This document shows positions 22,790 to 34,371 of a DNA stretch of 64,000 nucleotides, in pieces. The stretch lies in assembly GCA_030549495.1 (NCBI GenBank), contig JAUIRK010000005.1:124001-188000 (forward strand), given 5' to 3'. Source of the stretch: Nectonema munidae. Taxonomy: Eukaryota > Nematomorpha > Nectonematoida > Nectonematidae. Both the position numbers and the translations under genes were made by a program. Numbering within the stretch: the stretch's first letter is position 1; every line of letters starts with the position of its first letter. The notes under the pieces were generated by a model. The model searched no databases and was not told the origin of the DNA. It was given only the letters and a program-made list of their open reading frames with translations.

Positions 22790-23210
22790 TTGGGGGGGGA
22801 GGGGGCCTCCCCACCGCTTTGTTTCCCACCCTCCTTTCTTAAAAAAACACCCACCCTAAAAAAGTTTTAGTGAGGGAGAGAGAGGGGGTGGTGTGTTTCT
22901 CTCGCGCTCCTTCCCCGGCGTGATTTTTTTTTTTTTTATAAAAAAAAAAAACCACCAAAAAAAAGAAAAGTGAGATGTGTGTGGTTTTTATTTTTTTTAT
23001 TTCTTTTTTTTTTCATCTTTTTTTTTTATTTTTAATATATTAAAAAATAAGTATAATATTTTATATATAAAATTTAATATTTTTTTTTCTTTTCCAAAAT
23101 ACCAAAATTAAAAAAATATTTTTATTTTTTAAATAGAAAGAAAAGGGAGATGGAGAAAAAAAAAAAAAAAAAACAAAAAAAAAAAAAAAAAAAATAAAAA
23201 GAATAGAATG
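22790..23210. other. Low-complexity block, possible assembly error
   Basis: G-, C-, A- and T-homopolymers alternate for about 400 bases, with an isolated GC-rich core (CTCTCGCGCTCCTTCCCCGG near 22900). This is quite unlike the rest of the window. It sits between the dispersed repeat and the second satellite patch. No feature is called. Confidence 0.5.
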
Positions 23211-23214
23211 GACA

Positions 23215-24330
23215 CTTTTATGTCAAAAACTGTCAATAAAAATCAAACGTTAAAATTTTTCAATAAAATTTTGATATTATTTGTAGTTAAACTTATAACT
23301 TACGGTATATATTATATAATACCCTAAAAATTATAATTATATAAAGTTTTGAATGTATAACACTTTATACATTTAATTTTTTTAATAATCATAATTACTT
23401 TTTAGAAAATGTCAATCAAATATTTTGATTGAACAGAAATTTGCCTAATAAAATATTCCTTCAAATTTAACATAAAATTATGTTTTTATACTAAATCAGC
23501 CATGCTGGTTTCATTTCTGGACTCATTTTTTACATTTAGGATTTAAAAATACCTATGTATCAGTCAAATTTGCCGCTTACTTCTAAAAATTGTGTCTAAA
23601 AACATTCATTCAAATTTAAAATGAAATATATGTTTTTATACCAAATCAATCATGCTGGTTTCATTTTAGGATTCAGATTTTGGATTTAAGATTTTTGACA
23701 TTGTTAATAAAATTTGCGGTTTACGTCTAAAAACTATCTCCACAAATATTCTATGCTAATTTTATTTTTGGACTCAGTTTTCGTGATTAGTCATAATTTC
23801 GCTTAAAAATTTTCATAAAAATTATTCATTCCCTTTTTGATTAAAGTATATTTTAAACTAAATTGACCATGTTGATGGAATTTTTTTGCTATGTTTTGAC
23901 CAATATTGTGAAATAATGTGTCAAATTGCAAACAGGATTTGTGATGTATGCCTGAAAATTATCTCATAAACTTTCCTTACTTTCATATTTTAAATAAAAT
24001 AAATTTTTTATTTTTTAATTACGATACTGAGTTCATTTCAGGACTTATTTTTCGCAATCATAGTGCAAGTATGTGTAGAACTATCAATCAATGTGGACAA
24101 AATCACATTCTAAAAAAACTTTATTTTTTCAAAAAACTGAAATCAAAGACTTTATTCAAAATAACACATAACATTTTGATTAACAACAAAATTCTTACAA
24201 AATCTTTCAAATTTAAGAGAATTTTTTAATACAATATTGTCCATGTTTTTCATTTCCGTACTTCTTTTTGGTCATTACAGCGTAAAAATGGTGGAAACTA
24301 TCAATCGAATTAGTAAAAAACACTTTTTTT
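23215..24330 (+). repeat. Diverged satellite patch related to 16.2-19.7 kb
   Basis: It contains monomers with the same phrases (CATGCTGGTTTCATTTCTGG at about 23500, AATTTGCGGTTTACGTCTAA at about 23712), but much more diverged. The left flank (ACTGTCAATAAAAATCAAAC) matches that before the main array (ACTGTCAATCAAAATAAAAA at about 16211), and the right flank (CCAATGAACTAGGAGATGG at about 24540) also matches. The two patches are therefore related as whole units. Confidence 0.75.
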
Positions 24331-24798
24331 CTATGCTTTTTCTTACAATCGTTATTTATTGGGTATGCGAGAAGTAAGGGAACTGAAGGACATTGAAATG
24401 AGAACGCTTGATCATAAGAAAAATGAAATAGTAACGCGTTTAAAAGTGCTTTTATATCGTCGATATAGCAATCCTTTCAAGAGGTATATCGTTTTAAAAA
24501 AGAAGTATGGAACTTGTCAACACGGAAGATATACCGTTTTCCAATGAACTAGGAGATGGTGTAAAAATCTAGTATTGAGATTTTCAAAAAACATCTTGAC
24601 CGTGAAGAAGAAATCCTCCTGTGTGAATCAATATAAACCTTTATCATAATAGTTAATGTTTAAATCATCATTTCACTAAAAATGTCATCTGAATATTTTC
24701 AAACATTTAGAGTAAAATATTTTCAAAAATTTTATATAAATGTGAACCCAATTTGACTAATTTTTTCGTTTGGATGCGAAAGATAGAGTCTTTTCGAT

Positions 24799-25865
24799 TA
24801 GTGGTTCCAAACGCGGACGACAGTATTGCCACCTGGGGGCGATTTTGATTATATTTTGGACAATTGATCAACAAAGGGTAATAGGGGGAGGGGCACTGTG
24901 TATTTGTAACCATAAAATATTTTATATTGTTTCCAGTGAAAAATCATATTAAAATTTGATTGGCCTTAAATTCAAATATTTTAGTTACAAATCAATTGAA
25001 ATATTGAAATGATGAGCCTTAAGATCTGATTTATGATCTTTTTGTTAACTTTGCATCTTTGAACCATTCTGCATAGTCATCATTTGGAAATGTGAAACAA
25101 AAATTGTGGCTATACATTTGCAAATTTAATTGATCAGATTCGATATATTTTAATATATCACAAAGAACGCATTTTTTTATGCCCACTGTGACATAAAAAA
25201 ACTCAAACCGTTGTTATAAGTAGTTTGCTTTAATTTGTTGCAAACAAATATTTTGTTATCCAATCATCGCGATATATACTACATTTGATTGAAGTGAAAT
25301 TTTGAGGAGAAAAACAAAAAAAACGGTTTAGCGTAAGTTTGTTAGCTGTAGTGGTTCACAAATGACGTCACTGCAACCGGGAAAGAGGGTGTTAAAAAAT
25401 TGACATTATATGCAATAGAGGAGAAAAATTATATTCAAGAGTTGACAAGGGGAGAGAATGGGGGGGGGGGGGGGGGGGTAAAATTTTTTTTGCAAATTTT
25501 TTTTAACATTATTTATGAAAGATAACTTTTTTTGTTCCCTCGGAAAAAAGGTATTTTGTATTTTTAAACTTTATTAGTTTGGTAAAGTATAACTTTGGGT
25601 AAGAAAACAATTAATATATTCAAACATTTAGAACCAAATTAAAGTTTTATTATTTGGGTTTCCATCAATGTATCTAGTTAAGCATGTTTTAGCGCTGCTT
25701 TGTAGCACAGGAACAAATTGAAATTAAATAAAACTGGAGACTTAATATTCGAGCTCACAAAAATTGCACTTGACTTGAAGGAAAGTATGAAGAATCATCA
25801 AGCGCAGAGAAGCCATTGATAAATATAAAAGTGGCGTTGAGGCAAAAAAGTTGAGAACCAGTCTG
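24799..25865. mobile_element. Non-coding hAT-like element
   Basis: The termini TAGTGGTTCCAAAC and GTTGAGAACCAGTCTG resemble the CAGTGGTTCTCAAC ends of Charlie-like hATs. Eight-base flanks ttttcgat (24791-24798) and ttttagat (25866-25873) match 7 of 8. No transposase motif is visible. A run of 19 G lies at 25460-25478 within it. The terminal match is imperfect (a 2-base offset), so the call is moderate. Confidence 0.5.
25460..25478 (+). repeat. G19 homopolymer
   Basis: Nineteen consecutive G in a strongly AT-rich context, inside the candidate hAT at 24799-25865. Its length in the assembly is probably unreliable. Confidence 0.9.
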
Positions 25866-25983
25866 TTTTAGATGATGAAGGTAGAAAACTTTTTGTAAAT
25901 TAAAAAAAGGGAATCAAATATCCACAGTGATATCTATTCATATCACTTGATAAAAAAATGCCAAGATTAGAGAATTTACTCTA

Positions 25984-26981
25984 CACTGTTAGAAGCTTTC
26001 AAAGCTACTTAGTTTTATTAAAGGAAAACACAAAAAATTATGAATTGAAACATTTTCCACACTTACAAAAGTTTTTCGAAAATAAAACTTCTCTACTTTG
26101 TTACGACTTCGCTAGATTTGTCAATGAAATTGAAGTAGTGGAAAAAGAAATAAAATCAAGATTTTGCGAATTTTTCAAAGTTGAAGATGTTTTATCTTTC
26201 ATCAGCAATCCATATCAAAAAGATGAGATAATTTCAGATATTTCATTTAAAATTTTTTATCTATTCAAAATAAATCAACCTGATGTAGAAGTTGAAATAA
26301 TAAAATTGCAAAATAATATTGAAATAAAAGCAAACTTTTCTCATCAAGTCTGGGAAAAAACATACGAAAATTTTCCATTATTAACTAGTGTGGCACAAAA
26401 ATTCCTATCTTGTTTTTGTTCAACATATTTATGTGAATCTGCATTTTCAAGCATGAATAATATTAAAAATCAATTTAGAAATCAAATTTCAGATGAACAT
26501 TTGGATGACTGTCTTCGTTTGGCAACTTCATCATTAGAGCCTCATTTTGAAAAAATTGCAAAATCTAAGTAGTGTCAAGCTTCGCGTTAATTTTTCAATT
26601 ATAGTTATGCAGCATATTTTTAATATTTTATTCAAAACGTTGTTTCTATAAAATTTTTATAAACTTTTTTTTCATTTTTTTACTTTTTTCATTATACTCG
26701 AAAAAAATACTTTTTATATATTTCAAAAAATATATTTCGTCTTCTAATGTGTTTTGAGAGGGGGGGGGAGCCCCAGTAATTTAGAATTTTTTAAACTGTT
26801 ATAATATATCATGGTTTTTTCAAAATAAAAAAAAAATTTCCCCCCTAATAATTTTGAAAATAAAAATTCCCTCCCCATAATTTTGAAAATGTGCGCCCTT
26901 GTTTAATATCTGGGGTCGATCTTATTAGAAGCGAATCTAAAAAAGACGATCATTTAAAAAAAAAAAGGTTGGGCACCCCTG
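25984..26981 (+). mobile_element. 5'-truncated inverted copy of hAT-A
   Basis: This is the reverse complement of 3059-4053, with only a few differences. The terminus GGGCACCCCTG ends at 26981, followed by atagaaaa, the same insertion site as hAT-A. It was therefore copied together with its flank and did not insert independently. The homology starts abruptly at 25984, so the front of the transposase is absent. The C-terminal transposase frame reads openly from 25958 to 26572, its first nine codons coming from unrelated sequence, and ends CESAFSSMNNIKNQFRNQIS...IAKSK. The protein differs from the copy at 3465 by about four residues over the shared length. Confidence 0.9.
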
Positions 26982-27637
26982 ATAGAAAACCATCACAACC
27001 CCAAAATTATGAACTATAATCCAAAAAAATATGGTGACTTTACTCGAGATTTTAAAAAAGGGTGGTTTGAGGAAAGGCCGTTGCTTGAATGCTGCCTCAT
27101 TAAAAAAGCTGCTTTTTGTTTTACGTGTAGATGAAGCATATAATTGGAAAAATGCATTGGACAAAGAAAAAGATTTCAGCAGACACCAAAATTCTTCCAA
27201 TCATATTTCATCATTTTCATGATTGACTGAATGGAAAAAAAGGTCTCTAAGTCTAATAAACAGATATCAACATATTAATGACAATCAAGTACAAAAGAAC
27301 ATGTGTTTTTTTATAATTTTTTGGAAAAAATTTTGGTTTAATAGTAAAACACATTTTTTATTATTCAAGATATTATGTTAAAGCCATAATTGAAGTAGTT
27401 CAATTTCTAACAGTAAATGAATTACCATTCAGAAGTCATGATTCTCACATTGATAAACCGGAAACAAGTGACAAAGAATCTCCAAACGGTTTAGTTTTGA
27501 ATTTGTTTGAATTTAGTCTCAAAAAAGATGGAAAACTTCATGGAGTAGTTTACTTATCAATTCCATAATTATATAAAATTTAAAGTCAAAGCTAAATATA
27601 CTTGTCCTGAGATTCAGAATGAGATACCTCACACGTA
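26982..27637 (+). mobile_element. Inverted copy of the ZMYM1-type hAT N-terminal part
   Basis: Reverse complement of 2383-3058. It encodes LLEILKKGGLRKGRCLNAAS, NWKNALDKEKDFSRHQNSS (TTF-type finger, 27031-27222), then with a frame change VNELPFRSHDSHIDKPETSD near 27420 and AKYTCPEIQNEIPHT near 27593-27637. A 13-base stretch (TATACCAAAAAAC) in the copy near 2440 is absent here. The homology ends at 27637, where a piggyBac fragment begins. Confidence 0.85.
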
Positions 27638-28155
27638 TAATTATGTGTCTATCTGCGCCTACATCCCAAAAAGACATGCGCGTAAAAAATTTTCTTCAAA
27701 TTAGTACCGTCGATTCAAAGCTTGAAAGTATCTTTGCTTACAATGAATATAAAAGGGGCTTAGCTGTTGGAAATAGAATGATAAAAGCTTATCGTGCATA
27801 CAAACCAACAAGAAAGTGGACTCTTGCTGCATTTTGTAACTTTTTGGACATTTGTGCTCTAAATAGTCAAGCTTTTCCTATAGGCAAAGACGGTGGAAGA
27901 AAGTTTTTCATCAAAAAACTTGCTTTTTGAGTTTTCCGAAGAATGAACGAAAATCCGTTCGTCCATTTTGGAATTGTCTAGACTTTAGAAGTATAAAAAG
28001 TCTTCTATTTTTTTATGGTTTTTCAGAGCCCCAATCTGAGTGAAGTGAGCAAAAAAATGTTAGTAAAAAAGGGCGTCTTGCACATTTTGCGGTTCGAAAG
28101 CTAACAAAACGACGAGACGATGTGAAAAGTGTAGCGTTTTTATGTGCAAAAGGCA
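27638..28155 (+). pseudogene. piggyBac transposase C-terminal fragment
   Basis: The frame running to 27930 contains NEYKRGLAVGNRMIKAYRAY, then KPTRKWTLAAFCNFLDICAL and GGRKFFIKKLAF. This matches the KGGVDxxDQ...Y...TRRWPLxxFxNxLD...N block of piggyBac transposases. In another frame near 28077-28154 lies CTFCGSKANKTTRRCEKCSV followed by FMCKRH, the Cys-rich zinc-binding tail of this family. The front half is missing and frame breaks separate the two parts. It would have acted as a nuclear cut-and-paste transposase. No piggyBac terminus with TTAA was found nearby. Confidence 0.85.
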
Positions 28156-28680
28156 CTAGTCTATTTTATATCCAAACTGATATATTTTGTTGAATTTTAT
28201 TGTTGAAATTGATTCAAGCTCAGAAAATAACAAATCTTAATTTAGAAAAGTTAACGCCATCTACAATATAAAAATCAGAGAATACGATTTCTTGGTCATT
28301 ATATCTCAATTTCCGGAGAAGGTTGTTATTTTATTCTTTGTTTCCAAAGAAAAACTAAGAATTTAAATTTACAACCGGTTTTTTATACCCAAAAATATAC
28401 TACAAGTTTATTGTGTAAAAATACTTACACTCCATAAGCGAATTTGTTGAAACTTTCATGTCACAAGGGTTTTTCGAAGCATCGACAATTCACTGTAGTA
28501 TACCTTATCTTTTTTCAATGATATATTATCTCTTTCAAATACACAATATAATTTTATTTATAATAAAAAAATCTTACACAAAAATTGATTGGAAAATAGG
28601 AAGATGATTAATTTTAAAACGGCTACCTGAAAGGTTTAATAAAATTTTTTTAATTGCCTCTAAGAAAAACTTTAAGTTAA

Positions 28681-28708
28681 GGTTAGGGTTTAGGGGTTAG
28701 GGTTAGTG
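28681..28708 (+). repeat. Short TTAGGG-like interstitial repeat
   Basis: GGTTAGGGTTTAGGGGTTAGGGTTAG holds about four imperfect TTAGGG-type units. Arthropod telomeres are usually TTAGG, so this is telomere-like but not clearly telomeric. Confidence 0.4.
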
Positions 28709-28884
28709 TTGGGGGTACCACACTGGGTATAAGAGTTATAGCGCCTTCACAGGTGACATCGTAATTTTCCAAATCGGCAATGAGTACATCATCACTTGTA
28801 AAAGTATATTCTTATGCTAATATGTATACGAGAGGAGAAATGATTCAAATGAATTGTAACAAGGATGAATGCCGCATTTTAGAA

Positions 28885-28900
28885 TATATACAATATATAT
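28885..28900 (+). promoter_or_regulatory. TATA-like core promoter of the peritrophin gene
   Basis: TATATACAATATATAT ends 44 bases before the ATG at 28945, leaving a short 5' leader. Supported mainly by its position before a convincing first exon; AT-rich runs are common here. Confidence 0.4.
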
Positions 28901-28944
28901 TTGAGTGATAGAAGAAGAAACATCTTTCTGACTGTGTGACAAGA

Positions 28945-29437
28945 ATGCTGCCTGCTCCACGCATTTTCTTCTTGTTCATTTTTAGTTTCTTCTGTCGGTG
29001 CACAGATCGGGAGAAGCGCACATTTTGCTCGGAACGCATTGATGCCAGCTATGCCATCATTGAGAGCGGCTGCTCACTCTTCATTTCCTGCCCATCTTTA
29101 AAGATTTCCTCTTGTCCTAGGAACGAAGTCTTTGATGAAGAAGTAGGAAAATGTTCAACAAATTCCACAGTTCCTCTTTGCAAACAAATGAAAAGTTGTC
29201 CACAAGATGACAGCATGACATTTTTGTTGATTCCAAACACGAAGTGTCGTAGGTTTACCATATGCCAATCTACGTTTTCAAAAATAGCATCGTGTATACC
29301 TGGACATAGATTTAATCAACATACACATAAATGTGAAGCGACAGCTCGTGTAGATCCTTTTGACTGCTCCAGTCATAGAGAAGATAAAAATAACAATCTT
29401 AATTTGCTTAAAGAGAATCCGACAAAAGTCTTATCAG
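28945..29437 (+). CDS. Chitin-binding (peritrophin/CBM14) secreted protein, first coding exon
   Basis: The ATG at 28945 begins a signal peptide (MLPAPRIFFLFIFSFFCRC). Two chitin-binding type-2 modules follow. Cysteines are at residues 28, 43, 49, 57, 70 and 79 (spacing 14-5-7-12-8) and at 85, 101, 107, 117, 130 and 141 (15-5-9-12-10), which is the six-cysteine CBM14 pattern. Such proteins bind chitin in peritrophic matrix or cuticle outside the cell. After a polar linker the exon ends at 29437 before GTTTCA, a weak donor, in phase 1; reading through gives an unrelated tail and a stop at 29560. The exon at 37668 has a matching acceptor phase, giving a 262-residue product. The modules are certain; the splice is inferred. 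Confidence 0.85.
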
Positions 29438-31298
29438 GTTTCATTTTCTATTTTCTATTTTTTTCAATTGAACACGAAATGATTATTCTAGAAAATAGCT
29501 TGTGTGATTATGTATTATTTTCGGGATACGTGCAAACCCCGAATTTGGCCGAAATAGACTAAAATTACCGGAATTGATTAAATTCTATCCAATTTCAACA
29601 AAACTGATCATATTAAATATTTTTTATATTTTTAAAATATATGGAAAAAAATTTTTTTTATTGTTTTTGAAACATAGGTATTTTGTAATTATAGTTTATG
29701 ATACTTTGACATCTTTGAAACATCATACGCGTCAAAAGTGTGTATACATTTTAAAAATACTAAAGGTATCAAAAAATTAACTCAAAAAATAACTATCTTT
29801 CCCACACTCTCTATTAAAATATCTTAGAATACCATTAAGAATTATTTTTATAAGTTTTATTTATATTTTCAAAAGAAGTTCTCTCCAGATGAAATAACGC
29901 TGAAATTAAGCAATGTGGTTTGAAAAGTTGATATAACCAAATAATTTTGTATATTTTTTTGTTTTTGAAATTTTATAATTTGGTTAAATCCAGTAAACTT
30001 ATTTTTAATCACTCAAATCCGGTGTTTCCACGAGCCGCTATTTTCGTAGTGGTCAACCTTCTACAGCGTTGTACTTTGTTATAAAGAGCTGTTACTTGAC
30101 TCCCTAAACTATTACAAATTATTTACTATTGTTACTACTTTATTAGTCAGTGTCATTTCAAATCCATGTTTAATTAATCTCTTATTTAAAAAATGAAAGT
30201 TTTTTAATTGAATTATTATTATCTATCAGCGTTCCCTCCACCGATGTTACGCAAAAACTCCCTGAGGGTTCCGCGAGAAATAGTAAGGTATTTTTTACGT
30301 CTAAATTTAGATGCTTTTATGAAAACTTTAAAGTATAGTAAGAATCTTATCTAGCACTACTAATAAATATGATAGAGAAGTTTTCTCAAACTAGTGTTAA
30401 TTATATAATTTTTTCACCGAAGTTTACGTTTTAATTATTTTATATTTTAAGAAAATTTAAGCAAACTTTAAAAAGGCCTTTTTTTCATTAGATTAATTGA
30501 GAATCCTGTTTTGTCTTTAATCTAATTAAATTTTTTTTACTGTGTTAAAAATTTACGAAAAAATACAATTATATTATAAAGCTGACGATCTTATTTTTTT
30601 GTTAAAATTGTTTTTTCCTATGTATAGCGACTTTGAAATCATCTTGTATATAACAGTAGAAAGTGGTGATAGGAAAATTTGTAAGGATGTTCAGATGTAT
30701 TTTGTTATAATCGAAATCCGTTGTATATCCGAAGTAAGTTTAAAAGTAAAAAAAGCCTAGATAAAGTGCCATGTTCTCAAAGCTACTCAAAATATCCCTA
30801 TATTTATCAATTATAGAAACTTCTACTCATATGTGCATGGAAGATGGTTCCACAATTAACTGTAGTTTTGGTGGAAATTATCCGATCGCTATGGTTTTAG
30901 GAGAGGCGTATATATTTTTTTCTTTGGTAATATGTGTGTAGTAATTATATAAAAAAGTTATATAAATAGGAAGTTCCATATTATTTTTTGTATATATAAA
31001 GATAAAAAGTATTTGCTTCAATCAAAATATTTGAAGTTAATTTAATCAAAGTAATAAATTGAGGACGTGTAATTGACTAGCTTAGAAAATCTTTTTTTGA
31101 ATTAAATTAAGTTGTATGACCAAAAATTCGTTTTAAAGCGTGATAACGTATCAATTATAACGTGCTCCGTTTTTCGATCTAAAGAACGAAACAAATAAAA
31201 TCTTTATATTTTCGAAATTGTGCTTAAACCATTGTTTCTGAATGTCGTCCATGTGGACCGCTCCAGAGGTCCACAATATTTTTATAGGGGTCCAAGAA
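29438..31298 (+). other. Intron of the peritrophin gene (proximal part)
   Basis: AT-rich, no coding signal. A hAT-like terminus (CAGCGTTCCCTCCACCGATG) starts at about 30228 without a recognised partner. Confidence 0.4.
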
Positions 31299-31895
31299 CA
31301 GTGGCGGATGAAGGAATTTTCAGTGGGGGGGGGGGCGAGGGGTAGGAAGAAAATATATATACGAAATGACAAGCTAAAAAGTATTTTTTAAAGTTGAAGT
31401 ATGCGAAAAATGAACTAAAAAACGTATCATTGAAATTTAAAAGTTCAAATTAAATTTTAATACAAGTTTTATTTTAAAAAAATCAAATAATAAAATTCGA
31501 TAAAAAAAAATTCTAAATAAATTCGATCTCCGGGTGAATGTACATTAAAGCGAGACGGTGAGCCTTTCGTCATTCATTTGGTTTCTGAGATGGTTTTTCA
31601 AAATTTTTATTGAGCCAAAAGCTCTTTCAGCAGTACAAGTTATAATTAGTATTGTGGAGAAAATTGTAATTAAACTTTTTATCAAATGCATGCGATAAGG
31701 AATTAATATCAAGTGTTTCAAGTGCTGTAGTTGGCTTTTCTTTCAATTTTATACAAAAGTTTTGCCATTTCTAAAAACTGTATTCTGATCATTTCAAAGG
31801 CATTAAAAATTTATTAAAATTTTAAAAGGGCATTTAAAATTTTCATTAAAACTTGTCAATTTAAACCTCCCATCCCCCCTCTAAATCCGTCACTG
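31299..31895 (-). mobile_element. Internally deleted hAT with perfect 8-bp target duplication
   Basis: The termini CAGTGGCGGAT and ATCCGTCACTG are inverted repeats. The direct repeat tccaagaa flanks the element exactly (31291-31298 and 31896-31903). Its 597 bp still carry the hAT C-terminal dimerisation motif on the - strand at about 31549-31663: TCTAERAFGSIKILKNHLRN followed by QMNDERLTVSL and a stop. G/C-rich blocks lie next to both termini. It is a deletion derivative of a ZMYM1-like hAT and sits in the peritrophin intron. Confidence 0.92.
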
Positions 31896-31903
31896 TCCAA
31901 GAA

Positions 31904-33636
31904 TATTTTAAATTAGGGTCCACCATATTTTGCAAAGTGTCCAAATAAAAAATATAAACTTTGAATGTTTATTTTATACTAAATTAATTAAAATATCATT
32001 TATTTTTAATCATTTTTTCAAAGTGTTCAGTCGTGCGTTTATTATCTGCATTGAAAAAAGTCAAAATCGACTTAATGTTATCGACAAAGGAAATTTAACA
32101 TGTTCCATTGATTCCATTGGAACATAACCTTTAAGTTTAAATCTCAAAGCATTAAGTTCAAGACTCACACTAAAGTGAACAATTTTTCACTTTTTTGATT
32201 CCATAAAATTTAAATTCATAAACTTTAACTCGAAAAACGAACATAAGGATCGCTTACTATACTTATTCCCACCTTTTTGATAAATAAAACCACAATTTCT
32301 AGCAAAAAATTAGGGGTACACCAATTTTTCACTTTGAAAAGAGTCCATAAAGGAAAAAAGTTAAGAATCACGGCTTTAAACTTTAAGATTGATATTCGTA
32401 TAGTTTATGCCAAAGTTTCCTTTGCGAAAGTTAATGTAAGAGTTTTCCCTCCAAGAATGCACTTTTTGGCTGAACTTTATAATTCTTTTTTCATACCAAA
32501 TTCATTCTACAATTCTTAAAATGGAAGTCTTTTAGAAAATATTCGTTAAGACTATATCCAACCTATTAACCAAGAATTAAAATTTAAAACATTTTGCTAT
32601 TCAATTTAAACTTAAATTGATTAGATGATTGTATGAGCTAATTAGTCAAAATGCAAATTTGTTAGATTGTTTCATAACAATTTATCCTAGATAAAAAGAA
32701 AAATAATCGTGCTAATCTTCCTTTTGTTCCTTATACTCGTTAAAGAGAAGTCGTCTTTCATATAAATAAAAGGAGTTCCTATACTTATTCTATAAACTTT
32801 TTTTCTTTTTATTTAATTAGTTTTTAACTTTATCCATTTTTTAAATTTAATTATTTTATATTTTATATAATTATGTATGAAACTTTCATTTATTTTCAAC
32901 TTTCATTTATTTTCATTAAGGTAAATATTATTATTGTAAAAATATTTAAATTATCCTTCCTCATCTATATTATATTATCTTTTGTCCATATTTTTACAAA
33001 TATAACAAATTTTACGCAATCAATATTTATCAATTCATCACTCAACAGGGCGGCACCTCAATCAAAATCACAATTATATGATTATCACTTTCCATTTTCA
33101 AAGTCGGGATGACAAAACGTAATGTTGATGTAAAGTCGCTTGATTAAATAACAACGGTTTAAGTCTACCATATGATAAAGTGTCCAAGTGATTAAGAGAC
33201 GAATAATTAAATGTCACTTAACAAAAATATATATAACCTCCGGACAATTCAATATATTTTTGTGTTTGTTCTTTTTTGGAAAAGTACGCCATGCCATCAT
33301 GAAACATTTTTAAATCTTTGAGGACGAAAGATTTGGAAACAAATCCTCTGCATCACTCTTCAACTCAATTTTATATATTTAAAGCAGGAGTTTTAAAGCT
33401 TCCTCATTTAATCTTTTGAGGGCCAATATGACTTTTGTGTCGCATCGATAAAAATCGTCCCTGTATATAAAATTCTATTGAAAAAAGTAGACAATCAGTC
33501 TTAAAAATTCTGCTCCTCAAAGGGGGTTAAATGTAGCTAAAATTTCACATTAACATAGAAAAAAATGAAGAATCGATGAGTGAACCAAATAACACCTATA
33601 ACAAAACAAAGATATCTAAGGGAGAAAAGAACGCAG
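31904..33636. other. Intron sequence, nothing recognised
   Basis: AT-rich. Frames at 31930, 32277 and 32873 (+) have no recognisable motif, no codon bias and no splice context. Confidence 0.4.
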
Positions 33637-33644
33637 GTATGCAT

Positions 33645-34371
33645 TAGAGCTTCTGATTTCTCGATAAAATTTAATTCTCGAGAAAAGAGAAAAAAAATAT
33701 ATGATTCTCGAGACTCGAGAAAAGTTTCGAGAAGTTAAAAAATGTTAAAAATATTTTACGAAAAAAAATTTTATTTTGTTTTATTAGTAAAATAACTTTT
33801 TAAAAAAACAGGAGCATTTAAAGCTTCGTTTTTCAAACTCAATCGTTTTGGAGATAAAATTCTTCCGCATTGACAAGAAGTTGGTTGGATGCATAAAAGA
33901 GAATTTTTTAACAATTACATTGATTCTGATAAATCGAAATTTTTGTTTTGTTTGAACATCTGTAGTTCTTCTTCTATTGTACTAACTTTTTCTTCTTTTT
34001 TATCATACATGAATTCTTTAATTTCTCTATTTAAACTTTGAGTTAGAGATTCTTCTTCAAACTCATCAACAGATTTGACCTGCATTTGGCTTTCTTGTAT
34101 AACAGTTCCATGCTCCGAATAATGAGAAAAAATTTTATCAAAAATATTTTTTGCACATTCTAAAATTTCTTCAAAATTATAATATTCAAAAGTTGATCGT
34201 GGATTACACATAATTATTTATTTTTTATTAATATTTATTCAAAATTTAACATGTTTTCAGTAATAAAAAAATTTTAAAATTCTTGAGTCTCGACAAAAAT
34301 TTCTCGAGAATCAAGAAATAAAAAAATTCTAAAATTCTCGAAAATCGAGAAATCTCGAGACAGAAGCTCTA
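33645..34371 (-). mobile_element. Internally deleted hAT with CTCGAGA-rich ends
   Basis: The termini TAGAGCTTCTG and CAGAAGCTCTA are exact inverted repeats. Flanks gtatgcat (33637-33644) and atatgcat (34372-34379) match 7 of 8. Many CTCGAGA-type palindromes fill both subterminal regions. The - strand retains a 98-codon frame (33915-34211). Beyond its stop lies a remnant resembling the BED-type hAT C-terminus: PTSCQCGRILSPKRLSLKNE then ALNAPVFLKSYF. It lies in the peritrophin intron. Confidence 0.85.
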
